From Deltaproteobacteria bacterium (GTDB lineage Bacteria > Desulfobacterota > Desulfomonilia > UBA1062): a stretch of DNA of 35,365 bases. Below are positions 16,759 through 24,593 of this stretch, piece by piece (position 1 is the first letter of the stretch; each line of letters opens with the position of its first letter). The position numbers and the translations under genes were made by a program. Below the pieces are notes generated by a model. It was given only the letters and a program-made list of their open reading frames with translations. It was not told the DNA's origin and searched no databases. Where the stretch lies: contig JAKPQL010000073.1 of assembly GCA_029547045.1 (NCBI GenBank), forward strand, positions 1 through 35,365, given 5' to 3'.

Positions 16759-18060
16759 TCAGTCCTCGTCATCGTATTTGGGCGGGTTCATGGCCTCGGG
16801 CGGAACCTCGGATGCGATGGAGCGGTTGATGCCCCGAGAGAGGATGACCGCGATGGTGAAGAGGATGACCATGGCGCCGAAGATGATCAGGATGATGGTG
16901 GTCAGCCATACCTGGGCCTCTTTCTCGATCTTCCCGGACTCGATCTTGGCCTGCTCGAGGAACTTCTCCACGTCCACGGACATGCCGACCCATCCGAAGC
17001 CGGCGGGCTTTGGGTAGTCGGTGGAGTAGAAGGGAACCGGCGCGTAGGCGACGATCTTGGTGTGGCCCTCGAACTGGTAGGTCTTGATGCCGGACTTGCC
17101 TGCGGCGGCCTCTCTGGCCACTTCGGGCAGTGCGGGATCGACGCCGCCGAGCTGGTTGAGGTTCAGCACCTCCTCACCCTTCTTCTTCATCTCCTCGTAG
17201 GTGGCCTGGGTCACGGGCGGAACCTGGGTCCCGTCCTTGTAGAGGCCCGCGATATGATAGTCGTCGGGGTGGGAGATCACGAATCCCCGGTTGTCGATGA
17301 GGTAGGCATAGTTCCCCGTGGCCGAGTCCGCCTCGATGACATGCGCTGCCTCGGTGGGGATGATGTTGTCCGTGAATCTGGCCAGCGCCCTCACATCCAG
17401 TGCCAGCGTGAGGACCCCGGTGAAACCCTGCTTGTCGAACAGCGGCGTCGCCATTCTGACAATCCCCTCGAATCTCTTCCCCTGCTCAAACTCTGCCTTG
17501 TTCACATACCACCCGGTGACGGGAGAGATGTACACATCACCCTTGTTGAGCTCTCTGGCCTTGACGAAGTAATCCTCGGACTTGTACGTGGTGTTCGCGG
17601 GATCACTCACGTTGACCAGCTGATCGCGGGGCACGATGGCGCCGTTCTTGATCTTGATGAGCTCGTTTCCTGCGGTATCGATGAGCGATGCCTCGACATA
17701 CAGCGGCAGTTGCTCCTTCACGATGCCGGTGTCTTTCTTGACCCAGAGGTCATAGGTCTTGGTATCCAGGAACTGCTTGTATGCCTGCGGGCTTGCGGGA
17801 AGGATCGTGGCGATGAGCACATCCTTCTGCCGCTCGCGGAGGAAATCGGCCACGTTCTGGGCCGTATCGGCCGCGCGAACGCTGATCTCCTGCTGGGCTT
17901 TCTGGTCAAGGGCCGTCATCGTGCCTGTCTTGGACAGGCCGCCAAGGTTGAAGATGCTGAAGGCAATGAGGGAAGCTATCAGTAATAAGGGGATGATCAC
18001 AAGCAGGAAAAATAACCGTGCAACCGTCAGTAAACGGCTTCCTTTGATTGATTCAGTCAT
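16759..18060 (-). CDS. Cache-domain membrane protein without an output domain
   Basis: This 433-residue protein has one transmembrane helix near residues 11-36, a large extracytoplasmic part of about 340 residues, and a second helix near 383-406 (VWLTTIILIIFGAMVILFTIAVIL) followed by only about 27 cytoplasmic residues. The outer part has double-Cache features: QNVADFLRERQKDVLIA, YFVKARELNKGDVYISPVTGWYVN, RMATPLFDKQGFTGVLTLALDVRAL, and YLIDNRGFVISHPDDYHIAG. Such sensors normally feed a HAMP, kinase, cyclase or methyl-accepting domain; none is present and the frame ends cleanly. AAGGGGGAA lies just before the ATG. It starts 54 bases below atpE and is probably co-transcribed from the sigma-54 promoter. 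Confidence 0.84.
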   Translation of the reverse strand: MTESIKGSRLLTVARLFFLLVIIPLLLIASLIAFSIFNLGGLSKTGTMTALDQKAQQEISVRAADTAQNVADFLRERQKDVLIATILPASPQAYKQFLDTKTYDLWVKKDTGIVKEQLPLYVEASLIDTAGNELIKIKNGAIVPRDQLVNVSDPANTTYKSEDYFVKARELNKGDVYISPVTGWYVNKAEFEQGKRFEGIVRMATPLFDKQGFTGVLTLALDVRALARFTDNIIPTEAAHVIEADSATGNYAYLIDNRGFVISHPDDYHIAGLYKDGTQVPPVTQATYEEMKKKGEEVLNLNQLGGVDPALPEVAREAAAGKSGIKTYQFEGHTKIVAYAPVPFYSTDYPKPAGFGWVGMSVDVEKFLEQAKIESGKIEKEAQVWLTTIILIIFGAMVILFTIAVILSRGINRSIASEVPPEAMNPPKYDDED

Positions 18061-18114
18061 TTTTTCCCCCTTATTAGGTGTAGCATTCTGTGAGAGTATA
18101 CGCCCAAAGCCCCA

Positions 18115-18489
18115 TTACCCGAACAGGAATGTCTTGTACGGGTTCGCGAAGATGAGGATCAGGGTGATGACCAGCGAGTAGATGGCGATGGACTCGGCCA
18201 TGGCCATGCCGACCATCATGGTCATCATGATCTTTCCCTGGGCTGCGGGGTTTCTTCCCACCGCTTCGGAAGCGCCTGCCGCCGCGTTACCGATGCCGGC
18301 GCCAGCGCCGATGCACCCGAGGCCGATGGCCAGACCAGCGCCGATCATGGCACCCACGGCGAAGATCACCTTGATGAGCGGATCTCCTGCAGGGATTGCG
18401 TCGGCCGCGAAGGCTGCGGTTGAGGACATGAGACAGACGGTGACGACTGCTGCCAGGGCGAACAAGAGTTTCGTTGCATTACGATACAT
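18115..18489 (-). CDS. atpE: ATP synthase F0 subunit c with N-terminal signal-like sequence
   Basis: The product is 124 residues: an N-terminal hydrophobic leader ending AAFAADA, then two helices around the polar loop GRNPAAQGK. The ion-carrying carboxylate is Glu99 in [14 protein letters not shown]. By alignment on the loop, the place of the Na+-ligand Gln of Ilyobacter-type subunits is Ile66, so proton coupling is more likely. Leader-bearing c subunits are known in deltaproteobacteria. Oddly, no atpB or other F0/F1 gene is adjacent; the next gene is the Cache protein. GAAAGGAG precedes the ATG by seven bases. Expression appears to come from a sigma-54 promoter at 18563-18578. Confidence 0.92.
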   Translation of the reverse strand: MYRNATKLLFALAAVVTVCLMSSTAAFAADAIPAGDPLIKVIFAVGAMIGAGLAIGLGCIGAGAGIGNAAAGASEAVGRNPAAQGKIMMTMMVGMAMAESIAIYSLVITLILIFANPYKTFLFG

Positions 18490-18526
18490 AGTGGTCTCCT
18501 TTCTTTCCTAAGGTATTTTTCGTTCG

Positions 18527-18552
18527 CAACATTGAGTGAATCTTCAATGTTG
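18527..18552 (-). promoter_or_regulatory. Inverted repeat at the 5' end of the atpE leader
   Basis: CAACATTGA (18527-18535) and TCAATGTTG (18544-18552) form a perfect nine-base-pair repeat around eight bases. The sigma-54 promoter just upstream would start transcription at about 18552, so the message would begin with this hairpin. It could stabilise the mRNA, or be a protein-binding operator. Confidence 0.55.
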
Positions 18553-18562
18553 GTCTCGTAAA

Positions 18563-18578
18563 AGCAATAGACATGCCA
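18563..18578 (-). promoter_or_regulatory. Sigma-54 promoter of atpE
   Basis: The minus strand reads TGGCAT (18573-18578), five bases, TTGCT (18563-18567): every position agrees with the consensus TGGCAY-N5-TTGCW, with GG and GC ten bases apart. It lies about 75 bases before the atpE start and points towards it. Confidence 0.8.
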
Positions 18579-18735
18579 CCATGCCGGGGCGTTGCAAAAT
18601 ATCCTACATCATAACGTTTTCATTTATTATTTTGTCCAGCGATCCACCCTGCAGCTCTGCAGTCCCCGGGGCCCGGTTCAACATATCGTTCAATGGGATC
18701 CCGTGCTCTTGAACAAAAGATGCTACTGCCGGACG

Positions 18736-18833
18736 GGTGATCCGTCACCGCGGTGCATGGCGTTCCCGGGAACTTTTCCTTATATATAAGGGGATGCCGG
18801 CACCTGCGCCAGTCCCCCCGGGGGGACCGGCGC
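18736..18833. promoter_or_regulatory. Cluster of five palindromes, possible enhancer/operator region
   Basis: Within 98 bases lie GGTGA-N4-TCACC (18736-18749), CACCGCGGTG (18746-18755), GTTCCCGGGAAC (18762-18773), CCTTATATATAAGG (18778-18791) and GTCCCCCCGGGGGGAC (18812-18827), the last extended to 18806-18833 with one mismatch. They occupy the gap between divergent transcription units, 180-280 bases upstream of the atpE sigma-54 start and about 125-220 bases before the small membrane protein gene at 18958. This 468-base gap (18490-18957) holds no gene that I can support. Confidence 0.45.
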
Positions 18834-18957
18834 CCCACGGGCATCGCCCCTCTTTGCGTCTTTGCTGTTGAACGGAACATGCATTCCCGATAGAATAGCT
18901 GCAGGCGACACCAAAGACTACGGGCACCACGAACTTCCTGGAGACAAAGGCTCGATC

Positions 18958-19128
18958 ATGAGGGAAATCGGCGCCATTGCGGCATACCTGATATCTTGGC
19001 TCTTCTGCGAACTGGTCATCGGCATCCAGAGCGGCCTCATCACCCTGATCATCTCCCTGCTCTTTGCCTTCGGCATCTATGTCCTCATCGCGGTGGCAGA
19101 GCATGAAGAGGGTGACAAGAACGCGTAG
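18958..19128 (+). CDS. Small two-helix membrane protein, 56 residues, unknown
   Basis: From ATG 18958 the product is MREIGAIAAYLISWLFCELV followed by a short polar turn and a second helix LITLIISLLFAFGIYVLIAV, ending in an acidic/basic tail. An AAAGG site lies seven bases upstream. It precedes the histidine kinase gene by 77 bases on the same strand, so it may be a small accessory membrane peptide of that system; nothing in the sequence proves it. The frame is open upstream to 18862 without a ribosome-binding site. Confidence 0.55.
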   Translation: MREIGAIAAYLISWLFCELVIGIQSGLITLIISLLFAFGIYVLIAVAEHEEGDKNA

Positions 19129-19205
19129 ATGATGCCTCCTGCGCCGCCGTCCCAGGGGAGTACACCGGCACCCTGCACCGGGGTGCGAAGGGCCGCCGAA
19201 ACGCC

Positions 19206-21758
19206 ATGAACAAGGACCCGCACGGCAGATACCTGCGCTATTCCATCTGGCTCACCGCACTCATCATGGTCATCCTGGTGGTGCTCCTGGCCCTGACCGT
19301 CTACTACGCCCGGGAGCGCGCCATCATCGAGCTCTTCAGCCAGCAGCAGGCCTCCATAGCGGAACAGAAGGCATCCCGGATCAAGGCCACCATCGCCACG
19401 TGCGAGAACGGCCTGGTCATGCTCGCCAGGCTCATATCCACCACCGGGACAGCACCGGTGAACACCGGAGAACTCCTGAAGTCCTTCTATGGGGAGCTGC
19501 CAGGTATCGTGCTCAGCGCGGCCTTCATCGGCGAGGACGATGCGGTCCGCATCGAGTATGCTGGCCATGCCCCTGCCGGGATCATGGGCGAACGCATCGA
19601 TGACGAGGCCGTGCTGCATGCCATGAAAAAGATGCGCCAGCGCTATGTGGGCGAGATGCTCCTCGCGGAGCGCGGCACTGGGAAGCCCGTGAAGGTCGTG
19701 GCCGTCGGCGTTCCCATCCTCGGCGAGGGCGGGGTCTACCGGGGCGCCCTGCTCGCGGTCCTGGACGCCGGGTCACTCATCGGCCGCCGCAAGGCCCCCG
19801 GCCTCGAAGATCCCGGCGACTTCTGGATCGTGGACGAGTCCGGCATTGTCGTGTTCCACCCGGACCCCGCCGTCACGGGCAGGCCCATGGACGAGCTCTC
19901 CCCGGCCGGGACCTCGCCGTTTCGCTCGTTCGCCTACAGGGACCAGCGCTACACCGATCTCGTCCTGGAGACAGACGGCTCCGCCCGGACATGCATCGCC
20001 GCCTACGCCCCGGTGCGGATCGGTATCGCCCAGTGGTGGGTGGTGCTGGTGACCCCCCACGAAAGGGTGCTCGGCCCTGTCCGCCGCGCATCATTGAACA
20101 TCCTGCTGGGCGCCCTGGGGCTCATCGCCGTGGTCATCGTCACCGCGGTGTCCATTACACGCTCCGACGTGAAGCGCATGCGCCTCAAGGAGGAGCTCAA
20201 GCGGCTGAAGGAGCGCGAGGAGTGGCAGGGCAGACTGCTCCGCGAGAAGATGACCATGGAGGGCATCGTGGAGGGCTCACCGGTCCCCATGTTCGTCATC
20301 GACAAGAATCACCGGGTCATCCTGTGGAACAAGGCATGCACAGACCTGACCGGGTCCTCTGCCCAGGAGATGATCGGCACGGACAACTACTACAAGCCCT
20401 TCTACGAGAGCAAGCGCCCCTTCCTGGCCGACTTCATCATAGACGGCAATACGGAGGGTTTCGAGGACTTCTACGGCGAGGGGAAGGTGCAGCGGTCCGA
20501 GACCATAGAGGGGGCCTACGAGGCGGTGAAGCACTTCACCAAGTTCAAGGGCAAGGACCGCCACCTCCATTTCCTGGCCGCACCCATATACGACGAGAAG
20601 GGCGAGGTGGTGGCCGCCATCGAGACCTTCCTGGACGTCTCCCAGGAGGTGGAGCTCACGCGGAACCTCCAGGAGTACGCCGAGACCCTGGAGAACGAGC
20701 TGCAGGAGAACATCCGTCTCAAGCGTGAGGTGGAGGAGCTCTACCGCTACCTCCTGAGCATCCTCGACAGCCTGCCCGACAAGGTATACGAGCTCAACCG
20801 CGACGGCATCATCAACTACGTGAGCAGGCAGATCCGCTCGGGCACGTACGACCCCAAGGGAAAACACTTCACCGAGTACGTCCTCCCCGAGCACCGCGAC
20901 TATGCCGTGTCCAAGTGGGAGGACGCGAAACGGGGCATCTTCAGACCCTACGAGCTGGAGTTCGTGAACAGGGAGGGCAGGAGGCGCTACCTCCTCATGA
21001 CCCCGGGCCCGGTGAAGGGCACGGACCGCTTCGTGCTGGTGGAGCGCGACATCACCGAGCTCAAGGAGCTGGAAAAGAAGGTCTACGAGTCCCAGAAGCT
21101 CGCGGCCATCGGCCAGCTCTCCGCAGGCATCGCCCATGAGGTGCGCAACCCCCTGTCGTCCATCAAGATGAGCCTCCAGATCCTGGAAAAGCGCATGCAG
21201 CCGGAAGGCAACGACCTGAAGCGGTTCAGGATCGCCCAGCGGGAGGTTGAGCACCTGGAGAAGCTGGTGAGCGACGTGCTCATCTACGCCAGACCCTCCG
21301 AGCCCGCCAAGTCACCCGCGGACATGCGCTCCGTCATCGAGGGGTCCCTGGACATGGTGGAGAAGTCCATCAGGGACAAGGATATCCAGGTCGTGAAGCG
21401 CTACCCGGAAGACCTGCCCCCCATCGGCATCGACGCGTCCATGATGAACCAGGCCCTCATCAACATCTTCCAGAACGCCTGCGACGCCATGGAGAAGGGC
21501 GGCACCCTCACCATCACCCTGCAGGGCTCTGCGGAGTCGCTTACCCTGGAGATCGAGGACACCGGCTGCGGCATCGACCCGGAGGACCTGACCCACCTCT
21601 TCAACCCCTTCTTCACGAGGAAGAGCTACGGCACGGGCCTGGGCCTGACCCAGGTGAAAAAGATCGTGGACCAGCACGCAGGCGAGATCGAGGTCTTCAG
21701 CAAGAAGGGCGAGGGCACTCGGTTCGTGATCGTCCTTCCGAGGGGGGCCGTATCGTGA
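19206..21758 (+). CDS. Sensor histidine kinase, Cache-PAS-PAS-HisKA-HATPase (NtrB-like)
   Basis: The 850-residue protein has transmembrane helices at about 13-35 and 297-317 enclosing a roughly 260-residue extracytoplasmic double-Cache-type sensor (DFWIVDESGIVVFHPDP near 205-221; AYAPVRIGIAQWWVVLV near 266-282). PAS 1 covers about 350-480 (VEGSPVPMFVIDKNHRVILWNKAC), PAS 2 about 515-620. The H box is GIAHEVRNPL with His644; the N box contains Asn757; G1 is DTGCGI (785-790) and G2 GTGLGL (809-814). The HEVRNPL H box is that of NtrB/PhoR-group kinases that pair with NtrC-type regulators, and one follows 63 bases downstream. No strong ribosome-binding site is visible at the ATG. Confidence 0.95.
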   Translation: MNKDPHGRYLRYSIWLTALIMVILVVLLALTVYYARERAIIELFSQQQASIAEQKASRIKATIATCENGLVMLARLISTTGTAPVNTGELLKSFYGELPGIVLSAAFIGEDDAVRIEYAGHAPAGIMGERIDDEAVLHAMKKMRQRYVGEMLLAERGTGKPVKVVAVGVPILGEGGVYRGALLAVLDAGSLIGRRKAPGLEDPGDFWIVDESGIVVFHPDPAVTGRPMDELSPAGTSPFRSFAYRDQRYTDLVLETDGSARTCIAAYAPVRIGIAQWWVVLVTPHERVLGPVRRASLNILLGALGLIAVVIVTAVSITRSDVKRMRLKEELKRLKEREEWQGRLLREKMTMEGIVEGSPVPMFVIDKNHRVILWNKACTDLTGSSAQEMIGTDNYYKPFYESKRPFLADFIIDGNTEGFEDFYGEGKVQRSETIEGAYEAVKHFTKFKGKDRHLHFLAAPIYDEKGEVVAAIETFLDVSQEVELTRNLQEYAETLENELQENIRLKREVEELYRYLLSILDSLPDKVYELNRDGIINYVSRQIRSGTYDPKGKHFTEYVLPEHRDYAVSKWEDAKRGIFRPYELEFVNREGRRRYLLMTPGPVKGTDRFVLVERDITELKELEKKVYESQKLAAIGQLSAGIAHEVRNPLSSIKMSLQILEKRMQPEGNDLKRFRIAQREVEHLEKLVSDVLIYARPSEPAKSPADMRSVIEGSLDMVEKSIRDKDIQVVKRYPEDLPPIGIDASMMNQALINIFQNACDAMEKGGTLTITLQGSAESLTLEIEDTGCGIDPEDLTHLFNPFFTRKSYGTGLGLTQVKKIVDQHAGEIEVFSKKGEGTRFVIVLPRGAVS

Positions 21759-21821
21759 TAGAACAGGGCGGAGACACACGCATGCATGCCCGGGTCTCGA
21801 CAGGGCATGGGGATGAGAGAC

Positions 21822-23198
21822 ATGGCGAAGATACTGGTCATTGACGACGACAGTTCCATCCGGGAGACGCTGGACCTGTACCTCACCGAGGAGGGCTACG
21901 AGGTGCACACCGCTGCCACGGGCACGGACGGGCTCAACAGGTTCACCCAGGTCTCCCCTGACGTGGTGATCCTCGACATAAGGCTGCCGGACGTGAACGG
22001 CTTCATCATCCTGGAGGACCTGCGCGAGGAGGACGAGAACGTCAAGGTCATCATGATCACGGCCCACCATGACATGGAGTCCACCATCAAGGCCATGAAG
22101 GAGGGCGCCTTCGACTACATCCACAAGCCCGTGGACGTGAACGAGCTCGACATCGCCATCCGCAAGGCCATCCACGCGCTCGAGATGGAGAAGAAGATCA
22201 AGGGCTTCGCGGACTCGAGCCGTGAGTACAAGGTGGGCGACATCATCGGCGAGGGACCCCACATGCGGGAGATCTTCAAGACCATCGGCGTGGTGTCCCA
22301 GAGCAGGACCACGGTGCTCATCCAGGGCGAAAGCGGCACCGGCAAGGAGCTCATCGCCAAGGTGATCCACAACAACACCGCGCCCGCCGAGCCCTACATC
22401 GCGGTGAACTGCTCGGCCATCGTGGAGACCCTGCTGGAGTCCGAACTCTTCGGCCACGAGAAGGGCTCCTTCACCGGGGCCGTCACCCGGAAGCCCGGAA
22501 AGTTCGAGCTGGCCAGGAGCGGCACCGTGTTCCTGGACGAGATCAGCGAGATGTCGCTGAACCTCCAGGCCAAGCTCCTGCGCGTCCTCCAGGAGCTCGA
22601 GTTCGAGCGGGTGGGCGGCAAGGACCGCATCAAGGTGAACGCCCGGATCATCGCGGCCACCAACAAGGACCTGCGCGAGATGGTGAAGCAGGGCCTGTTC
22701 AGGGACGACCTCTACTACCGCCTGAACATCGTCACCATCTGGATCCCGCCGCTGCGCGACCGCAGGGAGGACCTCAAGCCGCTCATCAAGCACCTCCTCA
22801 CCAAGATCAACTTCGACCTCCACAAGCGGATCGTGGGGGTCTCAGACGAGGTCCTGGAGATCTTCCGGAACTACGCCTGGCCGGGAAACATCCGCGAGCT
22901 GGAGAACCTCCTGGTGCGGGCCGCGGTCATCGCCAAGGGCCAGGTCCTGGTGAAGAGCGACTTCCCGGACCTGCACCACGTGGCCTTCCCGGCGAAAACG
23001 GCCGCATCCGAGACGGAGCCGTTCAGGGACGATACGGGCAGGGTCCTCACCCTGGACGAGGTGGAGGAGCTCCACATCAGGCGCGTGCTCAAGGACACGA
23101 AGAAGAACAAGGGCGAGATCTGCGAGATGCTGGGCATCTCGAGACCCACCTTCGAGCGGAAGCTGGAGAAGTACGGCATCACCTTCGAGCGGGAGTGA
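21822..23198 (+). CDS. Sigma-54-dependent NtrC-family response regulator
   Basis: From ATG 21822 (GGGGA eight bases before) the product is 458 residues: receiver 1-120 with Asp52 (VVILD) and Lys102; AAA+ domain with Walker A GESGTGKE (169-176), the sigma-54 loop GSFTGA (215-220) in place of GAFTGA, Walker B TVFLDE (235-240) and R-finger region [11 protein letters not shown]-terminal Fis-type helix-turn-helix about 415-455 ([24 protein letters not shown]). It activates RpoN holoenzyme, phosphorylated by the adjacent kinase. ATGs at 21786 and 21813 give a few extra residues that do not belong to the receiver fold. Nearby sigma-54 promoters are plausible targets. Confidence 0.95.
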   Translation: MAKILVIDDDSSIRETLDLYLTEEGYEVHTAATGTDGLNRFTQVSPDVVILDIRLPDVNGFIILEDLREEDENVKVIMITAHHDMESTIKAMKEGAFDYIHKPVDVNELDIAIRKAIHALEMEKKIKGFADSSREYKVGDIIGEGPHMREIFKTIGVVSQSRTTVLIQGESGTGKELIAKVIHNNTAPAEPYIAVNCSAIVETLLESELFGHEKGSFTGAVTRKPGKFELARSGTVFLDEISEMSLNLQAKLLRVLQELEFERVGGKDRIKVNARIIAATNKDLREMVKQGLFRDDLYYRLNIVTIWIPPLRDRREDLKPLIKHLLTKINFDLHKRIVGVSDEVLEIFRNYAWPGNIRELENLLVRAAVIAKGQVLVKSDFPDLHHVAFPAKTAASETEPFRDDTGRVLTLDEVEELHIRRVLKDTKKNKGEICEMLGISRPTFERKLEKYGITFERE

Positions 23199-23282
23199 TC
23201 CCTCCCCCTGCCCCTCGACTTTTTATCACCCTGCTGCCTCTTCCCAGGTGATTCTTTGTGAAAATCCCTGTACAAGGGGATC

Positions 23283-24008
23283 ATGCGGTACGTTGGCATC
23301 GACGGGTGCAGGGGCGGCTGGTTCGCGGTCACCATGGGGGATGACGGGTCCTGGAAGACCGGCCTGTTCACAGGCCTGGCCGATGTTCTGGCCTCCTTCC
23401 CCGGTGCCCGGCACGTCCTGGTGGACATCCCCATCGGCCTGCCTGCGCACGCGCCCAGGGAGTGCGACGTCGAGGCCCGGAGGCTCCTCGGCCAGAAAAG
23501 GGCGTCCAGCGTGTTCCCGGTTCCGTGCAGGAAGGCCGTGTACGCGCGCACCTACGAGCAGGCGTGCGCCCTGAACCGGCGGGCCCTGGACGTGAAGGTC
23601 TCCCGGCAGACATGGGCCATCTGCCCCCGGATCGCCGAGACGGATACCCTCCTGCAGTCAAGCCCCCATCTCCGCGGCATGGTCCGCGAGTCGCACCCCG
23701 AGCTCTGCCTGTGGGCGCTCCTGGGGGGCAGACCGCTCAGGTTCCCCAAGAAGACGGCCCAGGGCCGGCTCGAGCGCATGAGCATCCTCGAGACGGTCTT
23801 CGACGACGCGGTGCGCGTCTACGAGCAGTCCCTTGAAGGGTATGCCCGGTCGGCCGTGGCCAGGGACGACGTCATCGACGCCCTGGCCCTGGCCGTGGCC
23901 TCCTGGTCGTGCAGGGGGCAGCTCCGAAGCATCCCGGAAGACCCGGAGCGCGACGAGACAGGGCTCCCCATGGAGATGGCCGTCCCGCAGCGGGAACACA
24001 TATCGTGA
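23283..24008 (+). CDS. DUF429-domain protein (RNase H-like fold)
   Basis: The 241-residue product opens MRYVGIDGCRGGWFAVTM, has HVLVDIPIGLP and ECDVEARRLLGQKRASSVFPVPCRKAVY, and later RESHPELCLWALLGG and ARDDVIDALALAVASW. The acidic residues in GIDGCRGGW, DIPIGL, E of SHPE and DDVIDAL are the DUF429 pattern, an RNase H-like arrangement; the function is not established, although nuclease or nucleotide-related roles are discussed for such folds. AAGGGG precedes the ATG by five bases. It ends 16 bases before the selenoprotein gene, so the two form an operon. Confidence 0.88.
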   Translation: MRYVGIDGCRGGWFAVTMGDDGSWKTGLFTGLADVLASFPGARHVLVDIPIGLPAHAPRECDVEARRLLGQKRASSVFPVPCRKAVYARTYEQACALNRRALDVKVSRQTWAICPRIAETDTLLQSSPHLRGMVRESHPELCLWALLGGRPLRFPKKTAQGRLERMSILETVFDDAVRVYEQSLEGYARSAVARDDVIDALALAVASWSCRGQLRSIPEDPERDETGLPMEMAVPQREHIS

Positions 24009-24024
24009 GGCAAAGGGGGTTTGC

Positions 24025-24447
24025 ATGGATAGAGGCGATGCAGCGGTCAAGGCATTCTCATCAGGGTATTCCTGAGCACAGGCGGTCCTCATGGTCTTCG
24101 GCGAAGACCTGGGAGTGAACCGGGAAACCTGCGTACAGGTGTCCACGGCCTTCGGCGGCGGTATGGCCCACCTTGGGCTCACCTGCGGCGCCGTCACCGG
24201 GGCGCTCATGGTGCTCGGCCTCAGGCACGGCGGCACCGGCGGACAGAAGCAGGCCACCTACGGGCTGGCCACGGAGTTCGTGAAGCGGTTCAGGGAGGCC
24301 CACGGCTCCATCAACTGCACCGAGCTCATCGGCTACGACCTCTCGGACCCGGAGCAGCTCGCCGAGGCCAGTGCACGGATCGTCTTTGCCTCAAAGTGCG
24401 TGGACTACGTGAGGACCGCGGCGAGGATCCTGGAGGAGATGGGGTAG
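24025..24447 (+). CDS. C-GCAxxG-C-C family selenoprotein (Sec at in-frame TGA 24073-24075)
   Basis: Read through one TGA, the frame from ATG 24025 (AGGGGG seven bases upstream) gives 140 residues: MDRGDAAVKAFSSGYS-U-AQAV, then FGEDLGV, TAFGGGMAHLGLTCGAVTGALMVLGL, SINCTELIGYDL and KCVDYVRTAARILEEMG. The family has Cys in GY-x-CAQAV exactly where the TGA lies (residue 17); the other family cysteines are Cys54, Cys98 and Cys125. Homology continues smoothly on both sides, so this is not a frameshift or chance stop. A hairpin with SECIS-like geometry follows at 24093-24109. Family members of Sec type are known from deltaproteobacteria; the biochemical role, presumably redox or metal binding, is undefined. 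A conventional gene finder would report only 24091-24447. Confidence 0.88.
24093..24109 (+). promoter_or_regulatory. Candidate bacterial SECIS element
   Basis: GGTCTTC (24093-24099), loop GGC, GAAGACC (24103-24109): a perfect seven-base-pair hairpin starting 17 bases after the TGA, with the apical loop 24 bases after it and G as the first loop base. This agrees with the general bacterial SECIS description (apical loop 16-37 bases past UGA, G in the first two loop positions). It is within the coding sequence. Confidence 0.72.
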
Positions 24448-24481
24448 GCTCCGAGTTTGTGCTCGAGGGAGAAAAGACTGA

Positions 24482-24555
24482 ACCCATCAGGGAGCGCATC
24501 TCGCCCATGAGATTCGTGTTCACCGGGAGTGGGCGAGATGCGCTCCCTGATGGGT
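24482..24555. terminator. Very long perfect hairpin between convergent genes
   Basis: The arms 24482-24507 and 24530-24555 are perfect 26-base inverted repeats around a 22-base loop. Outside them AGAAAAG on the left and CTTTTCT on the right can add seven more pairs after a small internal loop, and the T-rich flanks suit termination in both directions. It lies between the ends of the selenoprotein gene and the RND gene. The stem is much longer than usual for a terminator, so a MITE- or REP-like origin is possible. Confidence 0.7.
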
Positions 24556-24593
24556 CTCTTTTCTAAAAAACAACCATACTCCCCCGACAGTTC

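Noticed and set aside
18115..18489. Na+-coupled c subunit, suggested by the Glu-Ser and Tyr in AESIAIY
   Set aside because: Aligning on the RNP loop puts Ile where the Na+-binding Gln should be and Met for the usual Val, so the sodium signature is incomplete.
24091..24447. A 118-residue protein starting at ATG 24091
   Set aside because: This is only the part after the TGA; it lacks a ribosome-binding site and the conserved N-terminal GY-x-C/U-AQAV, which is present in the same frame upstream.
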